The notes below the pieces were generated by a model, which was given only the letters and a program-made list of their open reading frames with translations, was not told where the DNA came from and made no database searches. From Alkaliflexus imshenetskii DSM 15055 (lineage in GTDB: Bacteria; Bacteroidota; Bacteroidia; Bacteroidales; Marinilabiliaceae): a DNA stretch of 64,000 nucleotides. The stretch is taken from the NCBI RefSeq assembly GCF_000517065.1, contig NZ_KI912105.1, forward strand, positions 3,783,641-3,847,640, read 5' to 3'. Every line of letters starts with the position of its first letter. The stretch's first letter is position 1. Both the position numbers and the translations under genes were made by a program. Below are positions 54,927-64,000 of this stretch, in pieces.

Positions 54927-55493
54927 TTAAGAGCCTTTGTGAAAAATCAGGAACAATATGGGTATTAATAGTCCAGCTAACGAAAGCAATGCGCCCCGAT
55001 AGCTAATGCCGTTCTTTCCCTTGATAATAAAAAGTCCGGTTATCGATATCACTATGAGAGCTACTGCAAAAATATCGGAAAACCATTTCCACCAGCTGCC
55101 CGGATTATAATGCAGATAATTCACATGATAGAATAGTGGACGCTTGCGAATGCTCTCGAATATGAAGGATTCAGTGGTGAAGTTGAGCGTGATGGATGCA
55201 TCACCTGTAAGGAATATTCTTATTTGGTCAGGAGAAGGTCTGAAGTGGCTTTTGTAGCGATTGTTGAGTTGTTGACGCTCGAGGAACTCAACAATGGCCT
55301 TTCTATCACCTGATTTCAGCTCATTGTCACTAAAAAGTGACTGCTCTTCATGGGTTATAATATAGTTGGGGTTCCAGTCGTTGCGGTGATTAATTGCAAT
55401 TCCTGACAGGGCATAAACGATGGTAATGCCAGCAAAAAAATATCCCAAATCACGATGTATTGATCTATTCCACTTTCGCCAATTGGTTTTCAT
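54927..55493 (-). CDS. PepSY-associated transmembrane protein
   Basis: 188 residues. The N-terminal WRKWNRSIHRDLGYFFAGITI holds the first membrane helix and a HRDLG motif typical of PepSY_TM proteins, followed by a periplasmic domain (about 45-130, PDQIRIFLTGDASITLNF) and two further membrane helices at the C-terminus. Relatives transfer electrons or handle iron and heme in the inner membrane. The gene is next to a Cys/His-rich lipoprotein, 63 nt upstream, on the same strand but separated by a terminator. Confidence 0.85.
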   Translation of the reverse strand: MKTNWRKWNRSIHRDLGYFFAGITIVYALSGIAINHRNDWNPNYIITHEEQSLFSDNELKSGDRKAIVEFLERQQLNNRYKSHFRPSPDQIRIFLTGDASITLNFTTESFIFESIRKRPLFYHVNYLHYNPGSWWKWFSDIFAVALIVISITGLFIIKGKNGISYRGALLSLAGLLIPILFLIFHKGS

Positions 55494-55502
55494 ATCCAGG
55501 GT

Positions 55503-55537
55503 TAGAAAAAACCGGAATCTGAAATTCAGATTCCGGT
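55503..55537 (-). terminator. Intrinsic terminator after the His/Cys-rich lipoprotein
   Basis: Perfect 12-bp stem (accggaatctga / tcagattccggt) with a 3-nt loop. On the minus strand it is followed by tttttt. It separates the lipoprotein gene from the PepSY gene. Confidence 0.85.
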
Positions 55538-55556
55538 GATTTATGTGCTCGTTTGT

Positions 55557-56018
55557 CTATATAATCACTTTGTATTCACTACACTCCATTTGCAGATTCG
55601 CCGTTTTGCTATCGTTTACACAGCTGTGTCCTTCAGCATGTTCATGATCGTGTTCATGTGCGTGGTTGGTGCCTACAATTACACCAAACACTTCAACTTG
55701 CGAACCTTCAAGTTGCAAACCAAAAGAACTGATAGACTCTCCTGCAGTAATCAGCAGCACATTCTCTTCATCGGTTCCCTGAAGAAACATCTTTTTTCCG
55801 CCATTTCGGCAGGTGTGGATGCACAAACCTTCCAGAAGTATTTCTTTGCCAATAAAGGCATCCGGGTTTGAAAACACATCATCTACGGATACGGAGCGGG
55901 CTTTAATTGCGTGATTACTGCAACATGGCTTTGCTGCTTCATTGCTCGAGGTGGGTCTCTTTTGGTTGCAAGCTGCGAAGCTTATCAATGCCAGGGTTAA
56001 AATAATTAATTGTTTCAT
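55557..56018 (-). CDS. His/Cys-rich lipoprotein of unknown function
   Basis: 153 residues from the ATG at 56018 (the frame is open to 56069). Lipoprotein signal MKQLIILTLALISFAAC. The mature part starts with a CC pair (KPCCSNHAIKA), then a compact domain VFSNPDAFIGKEILLEGLCIHTCRNGGKKMFLQG, which resembles a small OB-like beta-barrel, and a His-rich region HAHEHDHEHAEGHSC. The paired cysteines and His cluster suggest metal binding, perhaps copper or zinc. No direct family name is known to me. The neighbouring PepSY-TM protein would fit an envelope redox or metal role. Confidence 0.75.
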   Translation of the reverse strand: MKQLIILTLALISFAACNQKRPTSSNEAAKPCCSNHAIKARSVSVDDVFSNPDAFIGKEILLEGLCIHTCRNGGKKMFLQGTDEENVLLITAGESISSFGLQLEGSQVEVFGVIVGTNHAHEHDHEHAEGHSCVNDSKTANLQMECSEYKVII

Positions 56019-56228
56019 CTCTTCTCGTAAGTTTAAGTTTTGTGGATGCAATTTAGTTTTTTGTTGCATGGTTTCAAAATAACCTCATACATCTCTGGTT
56101 GTTTCAAGAAAGAAACTGTATGCTGCAATTTTGTCGCTCAATGTTTTGGTGTTTTGTGTCAAAATGGCGCTAAATTGGATGTGGCAACGGATTTGTTGGT
56201 TCACTGTCTAAACCAATTATTTTAAATC

Positions 56229-58811
56229 ATGAACTTGAATCAATTTACCATAAAAGCACAAGAGGCTGTTCAACAAGCCTTTCAGGTAGCCCAGGGATTT
56301 AACCATCAGGCTATTGAAACCGGCCATTTACTAAAAGGAGTAATTCAGACTGAAGAGGGGCTAACGCGTTTTATATTCAGCAAACTTGGAATTGGCAATG
56401 TGATGCCAATTCTCGACAAAATAGTAGAGTCATATCCAAAAGTCTCGGGAGGTGAACCATATTTGGGGCGTGGCGCTTCAGATGCGCTTCAAAAGGCGCT
56501 TAATAAAGCGCGTGAAATGGATGATAGGTTTGCATCTATCGAACATATTCTGATTGGACTTTTATCTGGCAATGATGCCGTTGGAAAAATGCTTAAAGAT
56601 GCAGGTGCTACCGAAAGTGCCATGACACAGGCTGTGACGGAATTGCGCAAGGGCAGTAAGGTGGAAAGTCAGACTGCTGAAGATACATACAATGCATTGG
56701 GTAGGTTTGCCATCAATTTGAACGAACAAGCACGGCTGGGAAAGCTTGACCCCGTAATTGGACGTGATGAGGAAATCCGACGCATTTTACAAATTCTAAG
56801 CCGCCGTACAAAGAATAATCCGGTTCTTATTGGTGAACCCGGAGTGGGTAAAACAGCCATAGCAGAAGGGCTGGCTCATCGAATTATAAATGGCGATGTA
56901 CCCGACAACCTGAAAAGTAAGCAAATCTATTCGCTTGACATGGGCGCATTAATAGCCGGTGCAAAGTATAAAGGCGAGTTTGAGGAGCGCTTAAAGTCCG
57001 TTGTTAAGGAGGTTATTTCGAGCAATGGCGAGATTGTCCTTTTCATTGATGAGATTCATACCCTGGTTGGAGCAGGAAAAGGCGAAGGAGCCATGGATGC
57101 TGCAAATATATTGAAACCCGCACTCGCTCGCGGAGAGTTAAGAGCCATTGGCGCCACAACGCTAAATGAGTATCAGAAGTATTTTGAAAAAGATAAAGCT
57201 CTGGAGCGCCGGTTTCAGATTGTATTAGTAGATGAACCGGATGTGCTCTCCTCTGTTTCAATACTTCGTGGACTCAAGGAGCGTTACGAATCGCACCACA
57301 AGGTTCGTATTAGAGATGAGGCTATTATTGCAGCCGTTGAACTCTCAAAACGTTACATTTCTGACAGATTTCTGCCCGACAAAGCCATTGATTTGATTGA
57401 TGAGGCGGCATCCAAACTGCGTTTGGAAATGAACTCTGTTCCCGAAGAGATAGATGAAATTGAACGCCGAATAAAACAGTTGGAGATTGAACGTGAGGCT
57501 ATTAAGCGCGAAGGAGATAAAAACAAGTTGGAGCAACTTAGTAGGGAGATTGCTGATTTGAAAGAGTCTCGTTCTGTATTACGAAGTAAATGGGAGGAGG
57601 AGCGTGGCATTATTGATGAAATACAAAAACAGAAAACTGCTATCGAGAATTATAAGTTTGAAGCCGATAAAGCTGAACGCGAGGGTTTATATGATAAAGT
57701 AGCCGAATTGCGGTATGGTCGCATAAAAGATGCTGAACTTACTATTGACAGACTAAAATCTTCACTTATGGAGAAGCAGTCCGATTCTGCCATGATTAAG
57801 GAGGAAGTGGATGCGGAGGATGTGGCACAGGTTGTGAGCCGATGGACGGGGATACCTGTTAGCAAGATGCTTAGGAGTGAGAGGCAGAAGCTCTTGACAA
57901 TAGAAGCTGAGCTACACAAGAGAGTCGTCGGTCAGGATGAAGCCATATCTGCGGTAGCAAATGCCGTTAGACGAAGTCGGGCCGGTTTACAAGATGCGCG
58001 CAGACCAATTGGGTCATTTATCTTTCTTGGAACAACGGGAGTTGGTAAAACAGAACTTGCAAAGGCTCTTGCGGGCTTTTTGTTCGATGACGACAATCTC
58101 ATGACGCGCATCGACATGTCTGAATATCAGGAGCGACACTCTGTTTCGCGATTGGTAGGTGCACCCCCGGGATATGTTGGTTATGACGAAGGCGGACAGT
58201 TGACCGAAGCTGTAAGGCGAAAACCCTACTCTGTTGTTTTACTTGACGAAATTGAAAAAGCACATCCAGATGTGTTTAATATTTTACTTCAGGTTTTGGA
58301 TGATGGACGGCTTACAGACAATAAGGGGCGCGTGGTGGACTTTAAAAATACCATCGTTATTATGACATCAAACCTTGGTTCACATCTGCTTCAGCAAGGT
58401 ATCGAAGGTGAAGGTGATTTTGATGCCCATGTAAGTGACGATGCCAGAAATAAGGTGATGGAGTTGCTTCGTCAGACCATTCGACCGGAGTTTCTTAACC
58501 GGGTGGATGAAATTATACTATTTACGCCGCTTAATAAGCAGCAGGTTAAAGAGATAGTGAAAATGCAGTTTGAGCAGGTGGCTGTTATGTTGCGTGCGCA
58601 AGGGATTCACATATCGCTAACAGAAATGGCCCTGGATTATCTGGTTAGAACCGGTTTTGACCCGATGTACGGCGCTCGACCCATACGGCGCACCATTCAG
58701 CGAAATCTTCTCAATCACTTATCTCAAGTGATTCTTGCTGAGCAGATTACTTCTGGAAAGGCTATTGAGGTGGATGTAGAGAACGATGCTATCATATTCA
58801 GAAACAGATGA
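56229..58811 (+). CDS. clpB: ATP-dependent disaggregase ClpB
   Basis: 860 residues, the normal length. The Clp N-domain (1-~145, double repeat) is followed by AAA+ 1 with GEPGVGKT (202-209), the coiled-coil middle domain (about 405-520, [20 protein letters not shown]) that separates ClpB from ClpA and ClpC, AAA+ 2 with GTTGVGKT (601-608), and the C-terminal small domain. It rescues aggregated proteins with DnaK. No CIRCE or other heat-shock operator is visible in the 210-bp upstream gap. Confidence 0.97.
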   Translation: MNLNQFTIKAQEAVQQAFQVAQGFNHQAIETGHLLKGVIQTEEGLTRFIFSKLGIGNVMPILDKIVESYPKVSGGEPYLGRGASDALQKALNKAREMDDRFASIEHILIGLLSGNDAVGKMLKDAGATESAMTQAVTELRKGSKVESQTAEDTYNALGRFAINLNEQARLGKLDPVIGRDEEIRRILQILSRRTKNNPVLIGEPGVGKTAIAEGLAHRIINGDVPDNLKSKQIYSLDMGALIAGAKYKGEFEERLKSVVKEVISSNGEIVLFIDEIHTLVGAGKGEGAMDAANILKPALARGELRAIGATTLNEYQKYFEKDKALERRFQIVLVDEPDVLSSVSILRGLKERYESHHKVRIRDEAIIAAVELSKRYISDRFLPDKAIDLIDEAASKLRLEMNSVPEEIDEIERRIKQLEIEREAIKREGDKNKLEQLSREIADLKESRSVLRSKWEEERGIIDEIQKQKTAIENYKFEADKAEREGLYDKVAELRYGRIKDAELTIDRLKSSLMEKQSDSAMIKEEVDAEDVAQVVSRWTGIPVSKMLRSERQKLLTIEAELHKRVVGQDEAISAVANAVRRSRAGLQDARRPIGSFIFLGTTGVGKTELAKALAGFLFDDDNLMTRIDMSEYQERHSVSRLVGAPPGYVGYDEGGQLTEAVRRKPYSVVLLDEIEKAHPDVFNILLQVLDDGRLTDNKGRVVDFKNTIVIMTSNLGSHLLQQGIEGEGDFDAHVSDDARNKVMELLRQTIRPEFLNRVDEIILFTPLNKQQVKEIVKMQFEQVAVMLRAQGIHISLTEMALDYLVRTGFDPMYGARPIRRTIQRNLLNHLSQVILAEQITSGKAIEVDVENDAIIFRNR

Positions 58812-58819
58812 ATTTTACC

Positions 58820-58849
58820 AATAGTTTGCTCATAATTGGGCAAACTATT
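58820..58849 (+). repeat. Inverted repeat after clpB
   Basis: 10-bp arms aatagtttgc / gcaaactatt with a 10-nt loop, 9 nt past the clpB stop. It is followed by an A-run rather than a T-run, so it is not a standard terminator for clpB; the hairpin may stabilise the mRNA 3' end. Confidence 0.5.
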
Positions 58850-58926
58850 AAAAAAAATTGACACCGCGGACTGATTGGCTTAATTTTGGGAATCGAAAAA
58901 GTGAATATAAACCCAAAGCTGTTGCC

Positions 58927-59253
58927 ATGAGTAAGATATTATTCGTTGCTGTATCTGTCGTATTCTCAATTTACCTTTCTTGCGGATGCGCTGAACGTCA
59001 GGATACCATGCAAAAGGATGTAAATCGCATCATCGGAAAGATTATTGAGGCCAATGAGTTGGCAAACCAGATTGATTATACTGATTTAAACAATTCTACC
59101 GTACAGTTACAGAAACTTGAATGGTTATCAGGTGAAATTCAGGATTGGGACTCGCAAATGAAGAAAAAATACCCATCAAAAGAGGAGCAGGAGAAGATAA
59201 GTGCTCTTCTTATTAAAACAATTGCTGATAATGGCATGGGGTTGCCAAAGTAA
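58927..59253 (+). CDS. Small lipoprotein
   Basis: 108 residues from the ATG at 58927; the longer TTG-initiated frame from 58858 covers the hairpin region and is rejected. Signal MSKILFVAVSVVFSIYLSC with a lipobox-like YLSCGC. The remainder is mainly helical and charged (QKDVNRIIGKIIEANELANQ, EWLSGEIQDWDSQMKKKYP), probably a coiled coil. No family is recognised. Confidence 0.65.
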   Translation: MSKILFVAVSVVFSIYLSCGCAERQDTMQKDVNRIIGKIIEANELANQIDYTDLNNSTVQLQKLEWLSGEIQDWDSQMKKKYPSKEEQEKISALLIKTIADNGMGLPK

Positions 59254-59274
59254 TCAAACTATTGTGCTTATAAA

Positions 59275-59316
59275 AGTTAAAGCCATCGGAGTATTTGAGT
59301 TCCAATGGCTTTACTT
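59275..59316. terminator. Bidirectional terminator between the small lipoprotein and the STAS gene
   Basis: Stem taaagccat / atggcttta, extended by one bulge to agt-aaagccat, with an 18-nt loop. The flanks are A/T-rich on both sides, and it lies between convergent genes. Confidence 0.65.
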
Positions 59317-59325
59317 TATTGTTTA

Positions 59326-59637
59326 TCACAGAGTGTGAAAATCAAATACTTTATCGAGCTTCATCAGTGTGAGCAATCCCATCACATCCTTGTTCACGTT
59401 TTGAAGCTGGAATAAACCATTATTTTGACGGGCAGTTTTTAGTGCCGAAATGAGCACACCAATGCCTGTACTATCGATGAAACGGATGTTTTCAAGATTC
59501 AGAACCAGCTTGTAGTTATTCTTTACCAGCACATCAGTCAATTCATCTTTCACAAGCGGCGCAACGGAAGCATTAAGCCGATCGGTTCCTTCGAGCATGC
59601 CTACTTGCAAGTTGTTTTTGGTCTCTGTCTTTAACAT
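59326..59637 (-). CDS. STAS-domain anti-sigma factor antagonist
   Basis: 103 residues, a single STAS domain. EGTDRLNASVAPLVKDEL at the start, then LVLNLENIRFIDSTGIGVLI with the D55-S56-T57-G58 phosphorylation motif, and an end LLTLMKLDKVFDFHTL typical of SpoIIAA/RsbV proteins. It follows the Hpt gene by 3 nt, so the two are one operon. The pairing with Hpt suggests the antagonist is linked to a histidine-phosphotransfer pathway rather than a standard RsbW kinase. Confidence 0.88.
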   Translation of the reverse strand: MLKTETKNNLQVGMLEGTDRLNASVAPLVKDELTDVLVKNNYKLVLNLENIRFIDSTGIGVLISALKTARQNNGLFQLQNVNKDVMGLLTLMKLDKVFDFHTL

Positions 59638-59640
59638 AGA

Positions 59641-60120
59641 TTATTTCTTTTCTAAAACGCTTTTTAATTCATTACATGCAATGGCGCAGGTGCTGTTGAA
59701 CTTTTCTATAATCGAAAGCATTAAATTCTCCGACACATTTGCTTTTATCCATTCCTGTTTTTCGTTTGGATAGCTATTGAGATTCTGACTTAAATTATTC
59801 AATTCACTAAGCTCCTTTTCACCCAAATTTTGTTGGTCGCGAAGAAAATCAATACGCTTCCATTTGGCCATCAATTCCAAATTCTTTAATTCGATATTGC
59901 CAAGATCATTCATTCCCATCGAGATTACTGATGACTTGGCCTTATGTGCCAAAGCTGCCAACTCTTTCCACGCTTTATTATTGAAACAGTCTGTAAAACC
60001 ATCTGTAAATTCCGGCATTTGCTCAAGAAAAATGACTATCAACTCCTTGATGATGCTGTCATCTCCATCTGCAATGCTCTCGAGATACGTTAGGTCTACT
60101 ACACTGAATTGCTCTGACAT
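59641..60120 (-). CDS. Hpt-domain histidine phosphotransfer protein
   Basis: 159 residues. A four-helix-bundle Hpt domain has phosphoacceptor H59 in LAHKAKSSVISMGM, preceded by LIVIFLEQMPEFTD (helices 1-2) and followed by a leucine-rich helix NIELKNLELMAKW. The C-terminal ~65 residues form an additional helical segment. It transfers phosphoryl groups between a hybrid kinase and a response regulator. It is the first gene of the Hpt-STAS operon. Confidence 0.88.
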   Translation of the reverse strand: MSEQFSVVDLTYLESIADGDDSIIKELIVIFLEQMPEFTDGFTDCFNNKAWKELAALAHKAKSSVISMGMNDLGNIELKNLELMAKWKRIDFLRDQQNLGEKELSELNNLSQNLNSYPNEKQEWIKANVSENLMLSIIEKFNSTCAIACNELKSVLEKK

Positions 60121-60153
60121 GATGGTATTATATCGTTAAAACTATAATAAATG

Positions 60154-60161
60154 CAAATCTA
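60154..60161 (-). promoter_or_regulatory. -7 element for the Hpt-STAS operon
   Basis: Minus-strand TAGATTTG matches TAnnTTTG and lies 33 nt before the Hpt start. No TTG at the -33 distance is visible. Confidence 0.45.
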
Positions 60162-60423
60162 ATATATTAGTTTAAAATCCGAAATATATTAAGAAATAGT
60201 TTAATATGATATTTTGTTCATTTTAATTACATTGTTTTTTAAACCTTGGTTCAATATTATTACAAATATCAGTTAATGATGTGTCAAAATCCATTATTTT
60301 TACAATAAACACAAACGAATCTGATTGTATTTCTCAAAAATCTGAAATTCCGTATTTCTTCACGCTTCGATTTTGACAATATTTTGAGTCTACATTTTTT
60401 ATTCAATGGATAATACTTTTAAT

Positions 60424-61506
60424 ATGAAAAAGACTGTACTGTATGATGTACATCTGGCTCTGGGAGCTAAAATGATTTCTTTTGCAGGTTATGATATGCC
60501 CGTTGAGTACACAGGTATTAATTCGGAACACATGGCAGTGCGCAATGCAGCAGGTATATTTGACGTATCACACATGGGTGAATTTTGGGTTAAAGGGCCA
60601 AAGGCGCTTGAGTTTCTTCAAAAAGTTACTTCCAATGATGTGAATAGACTGAAACCGGGGCAGGCGCAATACTCTTGTTTTCCCAACGGCAAAGGCGGCG
60701 TAGTAGATGATTTGCTGGTTTATCATTATTCGAATGAGAAATATATGCTGGTGGTAAATTCAGCAAACATAGATAAAGACTGGAACTGGTGTCAATTGCA
60801 AAATACCATGGGCGCCGAAATCGAAAATGCAAGCGATAACATTTCACTAATTGCAGTGCAGGGACCCAAATCGGCATCAATACTTCAAAAGCTTACTTCT
60901 GTTAATCTTACCGATATTCCTTTTTATTCGTTTATTACCGGAAATTTTGCTGGTGTGGATAATGTAATTATCTCAAATACCGGATATACAGGTTCGGGTG
61001 GGTTTGAACTGTTCATGTATAACGAAGAGGCCGTTAAAATTTGGAACGCCATACTTGAGGCTGGAGGCAACGAAGGAATTATGCCTGCAGGATTGGGTGC
61101 CAGGGACACATTAAGACTGGAAATGGGGTATTGTTTATACGGAAATGACATGGATGACAATACCTCCCCTTTGGAAGCCGGTTTGGGCTGGATAACCAAA
61201 TTTGTTGACAACAAACCATTTATCGACAGAGATTTTCTGGAGAATCAGAAAGCAGAAGGTATAGCCCGCCGGTTAACAGGCATTGTAATGGAAGAGAAGG
61301 GTATACCACGCAACAGCTATTCCATTGTGGATGAGAATGGTAGTTTAATTGGACGGGTTACTTCAGGAACCATGTCGCCGGTGCTTAAGCAGGGAATTGG
61401 CTTGGGTTATATAAATAAGGAATTTGCTGTTGACGGAAAGCCTGTTTTTATTGTTATCCGCAACAAGCAATTGAAAGCAAGAGTTAAACGTCCTCCCTTT
61501 ATCTAA
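60424..61506 (+). CDS. gcvT: Aminomethyltransferase, glycine cleavage T protein
   Basis: 360 residues from the ATG at 60424, the family-like start [17 protein letters not shown]. An ATG at 60406 would add six residues. Motifs: [46 protein letters not shown] and [18 protein letters not shown] with the catalytic Asp and tetrahydrofolate-binding residues, then [17 protein letters not shown]. It transfers a methylene group from glycine to tetrahydrofolate. Other gcv genes are not in the window. Confidence 0.96.
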   Translation: MKKTVLYDVHLALGAKMISFAGYDMPVEYTGINSEHMAVRNAAGIFDVSHMGEFWVKGPKALEFLQKVTSNDVNRLKPGQAQYSCFPNGKGGVVDDLLVYHYSNEKYMLVVNSANIDKDWNWCQLQNTMGAEIENASDNISLIAVQGPKSASILQKLTSVNLTDIPFYSFITGNFAGVDNVIISNTGYTGSGGFELFMYNEEAVKIWNAILEAGGNEGIMPAGLGARDTLRLEMGYCLYGNDMDDNTSPLEAGLGWITKFVDNKPFIDRDFLENQKAEGIARRLTGIVMEEKGIPRNSYSIVDENGSLIGRVTSGTMSPVLKQGIGLGYINKEFAVDGKPVFIVIRNKQLKARVKRPPFI

Positions 61507-61865
61507 TGTTAAAGTTTTGTCCGTCACCGCCTGTTTTTGTTTCAAATTATAATCAGATATATTCATTTTTCTTTTAATTTTGCGGCGATAAATAGGTGTT
61601 ACTTTTGGTTTTGTTCAAACAACTGTTTGTTAATATGTTTATTAGGCCATATTGCCCTGTTGAAAAAAACTGAAAAAAATCATTGTAGGCAATCTCTGAT
61701 ACGCATTAATAATTGTAACTTTACACTGCGAACAGATGCCTGAGTATCTGTTTATTTTGTTTATTATCAGTAGTATAATTGTATAAACATAAGGATTTGC
61801 AGACAATCCTCTCAGGTTCCATGCAAATCATACCATATGAGATAACCTAAAACATTTTTAATCCC
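61507..61865 (+). other. 359-bp intergenic region between gcvT and serC
   Basis: No gene. A TAATTTTG element (61575-61582) matches TAnnTTTG but lies 280 nt before serC. A weak hairpin (aacagat / atctgtt, 61731-61752) followed by tattttgttt could be a minor terminator or attenuator. Nothing else is recognised. Confidence 0.45.
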
Positions 61866-62936
61866 ATGAAGAAGCACAATTTTTCGGCCGGGCCATCAAT
61901 TCTTCCCGAATTTACTATTAAAAAAACTGCGGAAGCAGTTCTGGACTTTGCAGGAACCGGCTTGTCGGTAATGGAAGTATCGCATCGCGACAAGGAGTTT
62001 ATGGCTGTAATGGCTCAGGCAAACGCTTTAGTTAAAGAGTTGCTCGAGGTTCCATCAGGTTATGAAGTGTTGTTTTTGGGAGGTGGTGCCAGTATGCAGT
62101 TTTGCATGGTACCTTATAACTTTTTAAACAAAAAGGCTGCCTACCTTAATACTGGTACCTGGGCGTCCAAAGCGTTGAAAGAGGCGAAATTCTTTGGAGA
62201 GGTGGTTGAAGTGGCTTCTTCAAAAGATGAGAACTTTTGCTACATCCCAAAAAACTACGAGATTCCATCTGATGCCGATTATTTCCACATTACAACCAAT
62301 AATACGATTTTTGGAACAGAGATTCGTACCGATTTGGATGTGAATGTACCATTGATTGCCGATATGTCATCCGATATTTTTTCGCGCCCAGTTGATGTGT
62401 CCAAATATGCACTTATTTATGGTGGTGCTCAAAAAAATCTTGCGCCTGCGGGAGTTGCATTCGTAATCGTGAAAGAAGATGCCCTTGGTAAAGTGGATCG
62501 TCCAATCCCAACCATGCTCAATTACCGCACGCACATGGAAAATGAATCGATGTTTAATACACCACCCGTACTTCCAATTTTCTCGGCTTTGCAAACTCTG
62601 ATATGGTTGAAGGAGCAGGGCGGAGTGAAGGAGATGGAAAAGCGCAACATTAGAAAAGCTGATATTCTATATTCTGAAATTGAACGCAATAAACTGTTTA
62701 AAACCACAGTTAAGAATGTGGAAGATCGTTCATTGATGAACATCTGTTTTGTTATGAATGAAGAGTACAAAGAGCTTGAAAATGAGTTTAAAAACTTTGC
62801 CATTGCCAACGGTATGGTAGGTATTAAAGGGCACCGCTCTGTAGGTGGTTTCCGTGCTTCTACCTACAATGCCTTGCCCGAAGAGAGTGTTAAAGCTCTT
62901 GTTGCTGCTATGCAGGAGTTCGAAAGAAAATACTAG
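61866..62936 (+). CDS. serC: Phosphoserine aminotransferase
   Basis: 356-residue PLP enzyme. FSAGPSILP at the N-terminus, [38 protein letters not shown], and the PLP lysine K190 in [12 protein letters not shown]. It makes phosphoserine from phosphohydroxypyruvate. It is followed after 27 nt by serA, so the two steps of serine synthesis are cotranscribed. Confidence 0.96.
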   Translation: MKKHNFSAGPSILPEFTIKKTAEAVLDFAGTGLSVMEVSHRDKEFMAVMAQANALVKELLEVPSGYEVLFLGGGASMQFCMVPYNFLNKKAAYLNTGTWASKALKEAKFFGEVVEVASSKDENFCYIPKNYEIPSDADYFHITTNNTIFGTEIRTDLDVNVPLIADMSSDIFSRPVDVSKYALIYGGAQKNLAPAGVAFVIVKEDALGKVDRPIPTMLNYRTHMENESMFNTPPVLPIFSALQTLIWLKEQGGVKEMEKRNIRKADILYSEIERNKLFKTTVKNVEDRSLMNICFVMNEEYKELENEFKNFAIANGMVGIKGHRSVGGFRASTYNALPEESVKALVAAMQEFERKY

Positions 62937-62963
62937 AAAAAAGCCGCCTAATTTTATAGATAC

Positions 62964-63887
62964 ATGAAAAAAATATTGGTTGCCACAGAAAAGCCTTTTT
63001 CAAAAATCGCGGTTGATCAGATACGCGAAATTGTTGAAGCAGCAGGATTCAAAATGGAGCTTCTTGAGAAGTATACATCTGAATCGCAGCTTCTGGATGC
63101 TGTTGCCGATGTGGATGCGATGATTGTTCGTTCAGATATTGTCAACAAAAATGTGCTTGAGGCTGCTAAAAACCTAAAAATTGTAGTACGCGCCGGTGCC
63201 GGTTATGACAATCTGGATCTTGATGGTTGCACCGCACACAACGTGGTGGCCATGAACACGCCGGGACAAAACTCCAATGCCGTTGCCGAACTGGTTTTTG
63301 GGATGATGATATTTGGTATCCGGAAGCAGTTTAATGGCGCTACAGGTGCTGAGTTACGCGGAAAATCTATCGGAATTCATGCTTACGGTAACGTTGGCTA
63401 TTATGTTGGTAAAATAGCCCATGGTTTTGGCATGAAGGTTTATGCTTACGATCCTTATGTGAGTGCAGACAGAATGAAATCTCATGGCGTTGAACCTCTG
63501 CCGTCGGTTGAGGATCTTTATCGTACCTGTGAGTTTATTTCATTGCACATTCCGGCTACTGAAAACACTAAGAAGTCCATCAACAAAGCGTTGTTGTCAT
63601 TGATGCCCAAAGGTGCAGTTCTGGTGAATACTGCGCGTAAAGAGGTAATAAATGAGGAGGAGCTTGTGGAGTTGATGGCCGAACGTAACGACTTTATCTA
63701 TCTGTCGGACATTATTCCATCCAATGCAGACGTTTTCAAGGAAAAGTTTCCAGGACGATATTTCTTTACTCCTAAAAAGATGGGTGCACAAACCGAAGAG
63801 GCAAACGTAAATGCCGGAGTTGCCGCAGCACGTCAAATTGTGAGTTATCTGAATTTGGGTGACGAAACGTTTAGGGTAAACCGCTAA
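62964..63887 (+). CDS. serA: D-3-phosphoglycerate dehydrogenase, short form
   Basis: 307 residues, with no ACT or ASB regulatory domain, so a type III enzyme. VVRAGAGYDNLDLDGC near residue 75 and the NAD-binding loop IHAYGNVG (138-145) are visible. Catalytic R225 is in NTARKEV. In place of the usual catalytic His (TPH-xG), the sequence reads TPKKMGAQT (269-277), with Lys at the aligned site. This is the lysine variant known for Bacteroidetes-type enzymes and for the related Entamoeba enzyme. It makes phosphohydroxypyruvate for serC. Confidence 0.94.
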   Translation: MKKILVATEKPFSKIAVDQIREIVEAAGFKMELLEKYTSESQLLDAVADVDAMIVRSDIVNKNVLEAAKNLKIVVRAGAGYDNLDLDGCTAHNVVAMNTPGQNSNAVAELVFGMMIFGIRKQFNGATGAELRGKSIGIHAYGNVGYYVGKIAHGFGMKVYAYDPYVSADRMKSHGVEPLPSVEDLYRTCEFISLHIPATENTKKSINKALLSLMPKGAVLVNTARKEVINEEELVELMAERNDFIYLSDIIPSNADVFKEKFPGRYFFTPKKMGAQTEEANVNAGVAAARQIVSYLNLGDETFRVNR

Positions 63888-63934
63888 TATTTTGTCCTGA
63901 AAACTGTTATCTGCCGATATCAGTTATAAAATAG

Positions 63935-63995
63935 CCGTAAGGTGCACAAACAAATGACATTTTTTCATCATTTGTTTGGGAACCTTACGGTTTTC
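63935..63995 (+). terminator. Long intrinsic terminator after serA
   Basis: Two-part stem: ccgtaaggt / accttacgg (9 bp) and caaacaaatga / tcatttgtttg (11 bp) with a small internal loop and a 10-nt apical loop, followed by ttttct. Confidence 0.8.
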
Positions 63996-64000
63996 TATTA

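Overview
The window comes from a Bacteroidota chromosome, most likely class Bacteroidia (order Bacteroidales or Marinilabiliales). The evidence is a SusC/SusD pair, a protein with a type IX secretion (T9SS) C-terminal sorting domain, several Bacteroidetes-type -7 promoter elements (TAnnTTTG) upstream of genes, mostly weak Shine-Dalgarno sequences, and family-level markers such as the DUF1599/DoxX-like/tpiA run and the DUF3822-rsmD pair. Most of it is core chromosome. No phage, transposase, CRISPR array or rRNA operon is visible.

Layout. 0.5-13.8 kb: a nitroreductase; a very large exported protein of unknown function; prmA; a tpiA / DoxX-like / DUF1599 run on the minus strand; then folP, the c-di-AMP synthase cdaA, an MscS channel and an SDR epimerase on the plus strand. 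14.1-18.6 kb: an accessory surface module of two tandem paralogous exported beta-helix proteins followed by a T9SS-sorted protein with four YWFN-type repeats. 18.6-23.3 kb: an LpxL-type acyltransferase, xerD, aroQ, pyruvate kinase and two identical tRNA-Asp genes. 23.3-29.3 kb: a SusC/SusD pair and, downstream on the same strand, a lipoprotein alkaline phosphatase. 29.8-33.4 kb: a membrane-anchored protein-DUF3822-rsmD operon and a divergent RecD-like helicase. 33.5-40.4 kb: nucleotide-sugar genes on the minus strand in transcription order ugd, uxs, rmlA, rmlC, rmlD, pgm; rmlB is absent here. 40.8-49.97 kb: rpsA, a STAS protein, rnz, guaA, an S41 protease, and pnuC / nicotinamide riboside kinase / serine acetyltransferase. 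50.2-56.0 kb: a SiaB/SiaC pair, an ABCG-type transporter with an extra N-terminal domain and a small exported partner, a PepSY-TM protein and a His/Cys-rich lipoprotein. 56.2-63.9 kb: clpB, a small lipoprotein, a Hpt-STAS pair, gcvT, serC and serA.

How the parts relate. Three separate loci carry partner-switching or phosphorelay modules: STAS after rpsA, SiaB-SiaC, and Hpt-STAS. They may belong to one signalling network, but no SiaA phosphatase or SiaD diguanylate cyclase is present. ugd and uxs should make UDP-xylose, and rmlACD should make most of dTDP-rhamnose. serA, serC, a serine acetyltransferase and gcvT touch serine, cysteine and one-carbon metabolism. pnuC with the NadR-type kinase is a salvage route from nicotinamide riboside to NMN.

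The parts least explained by known systems are the beta-helix/YWFN-repeat surface module (14.1-18.6 kb), the SiaBC pair with the neighbouring large ABC transporter, the 1493-residue exported protein, and the His-rich lipoprotein/PepSY pair. Several start codons were moved inward from the longest reading frame to an ATG that fits the family N-terminus or signal peptide; each case is stated in its entry.
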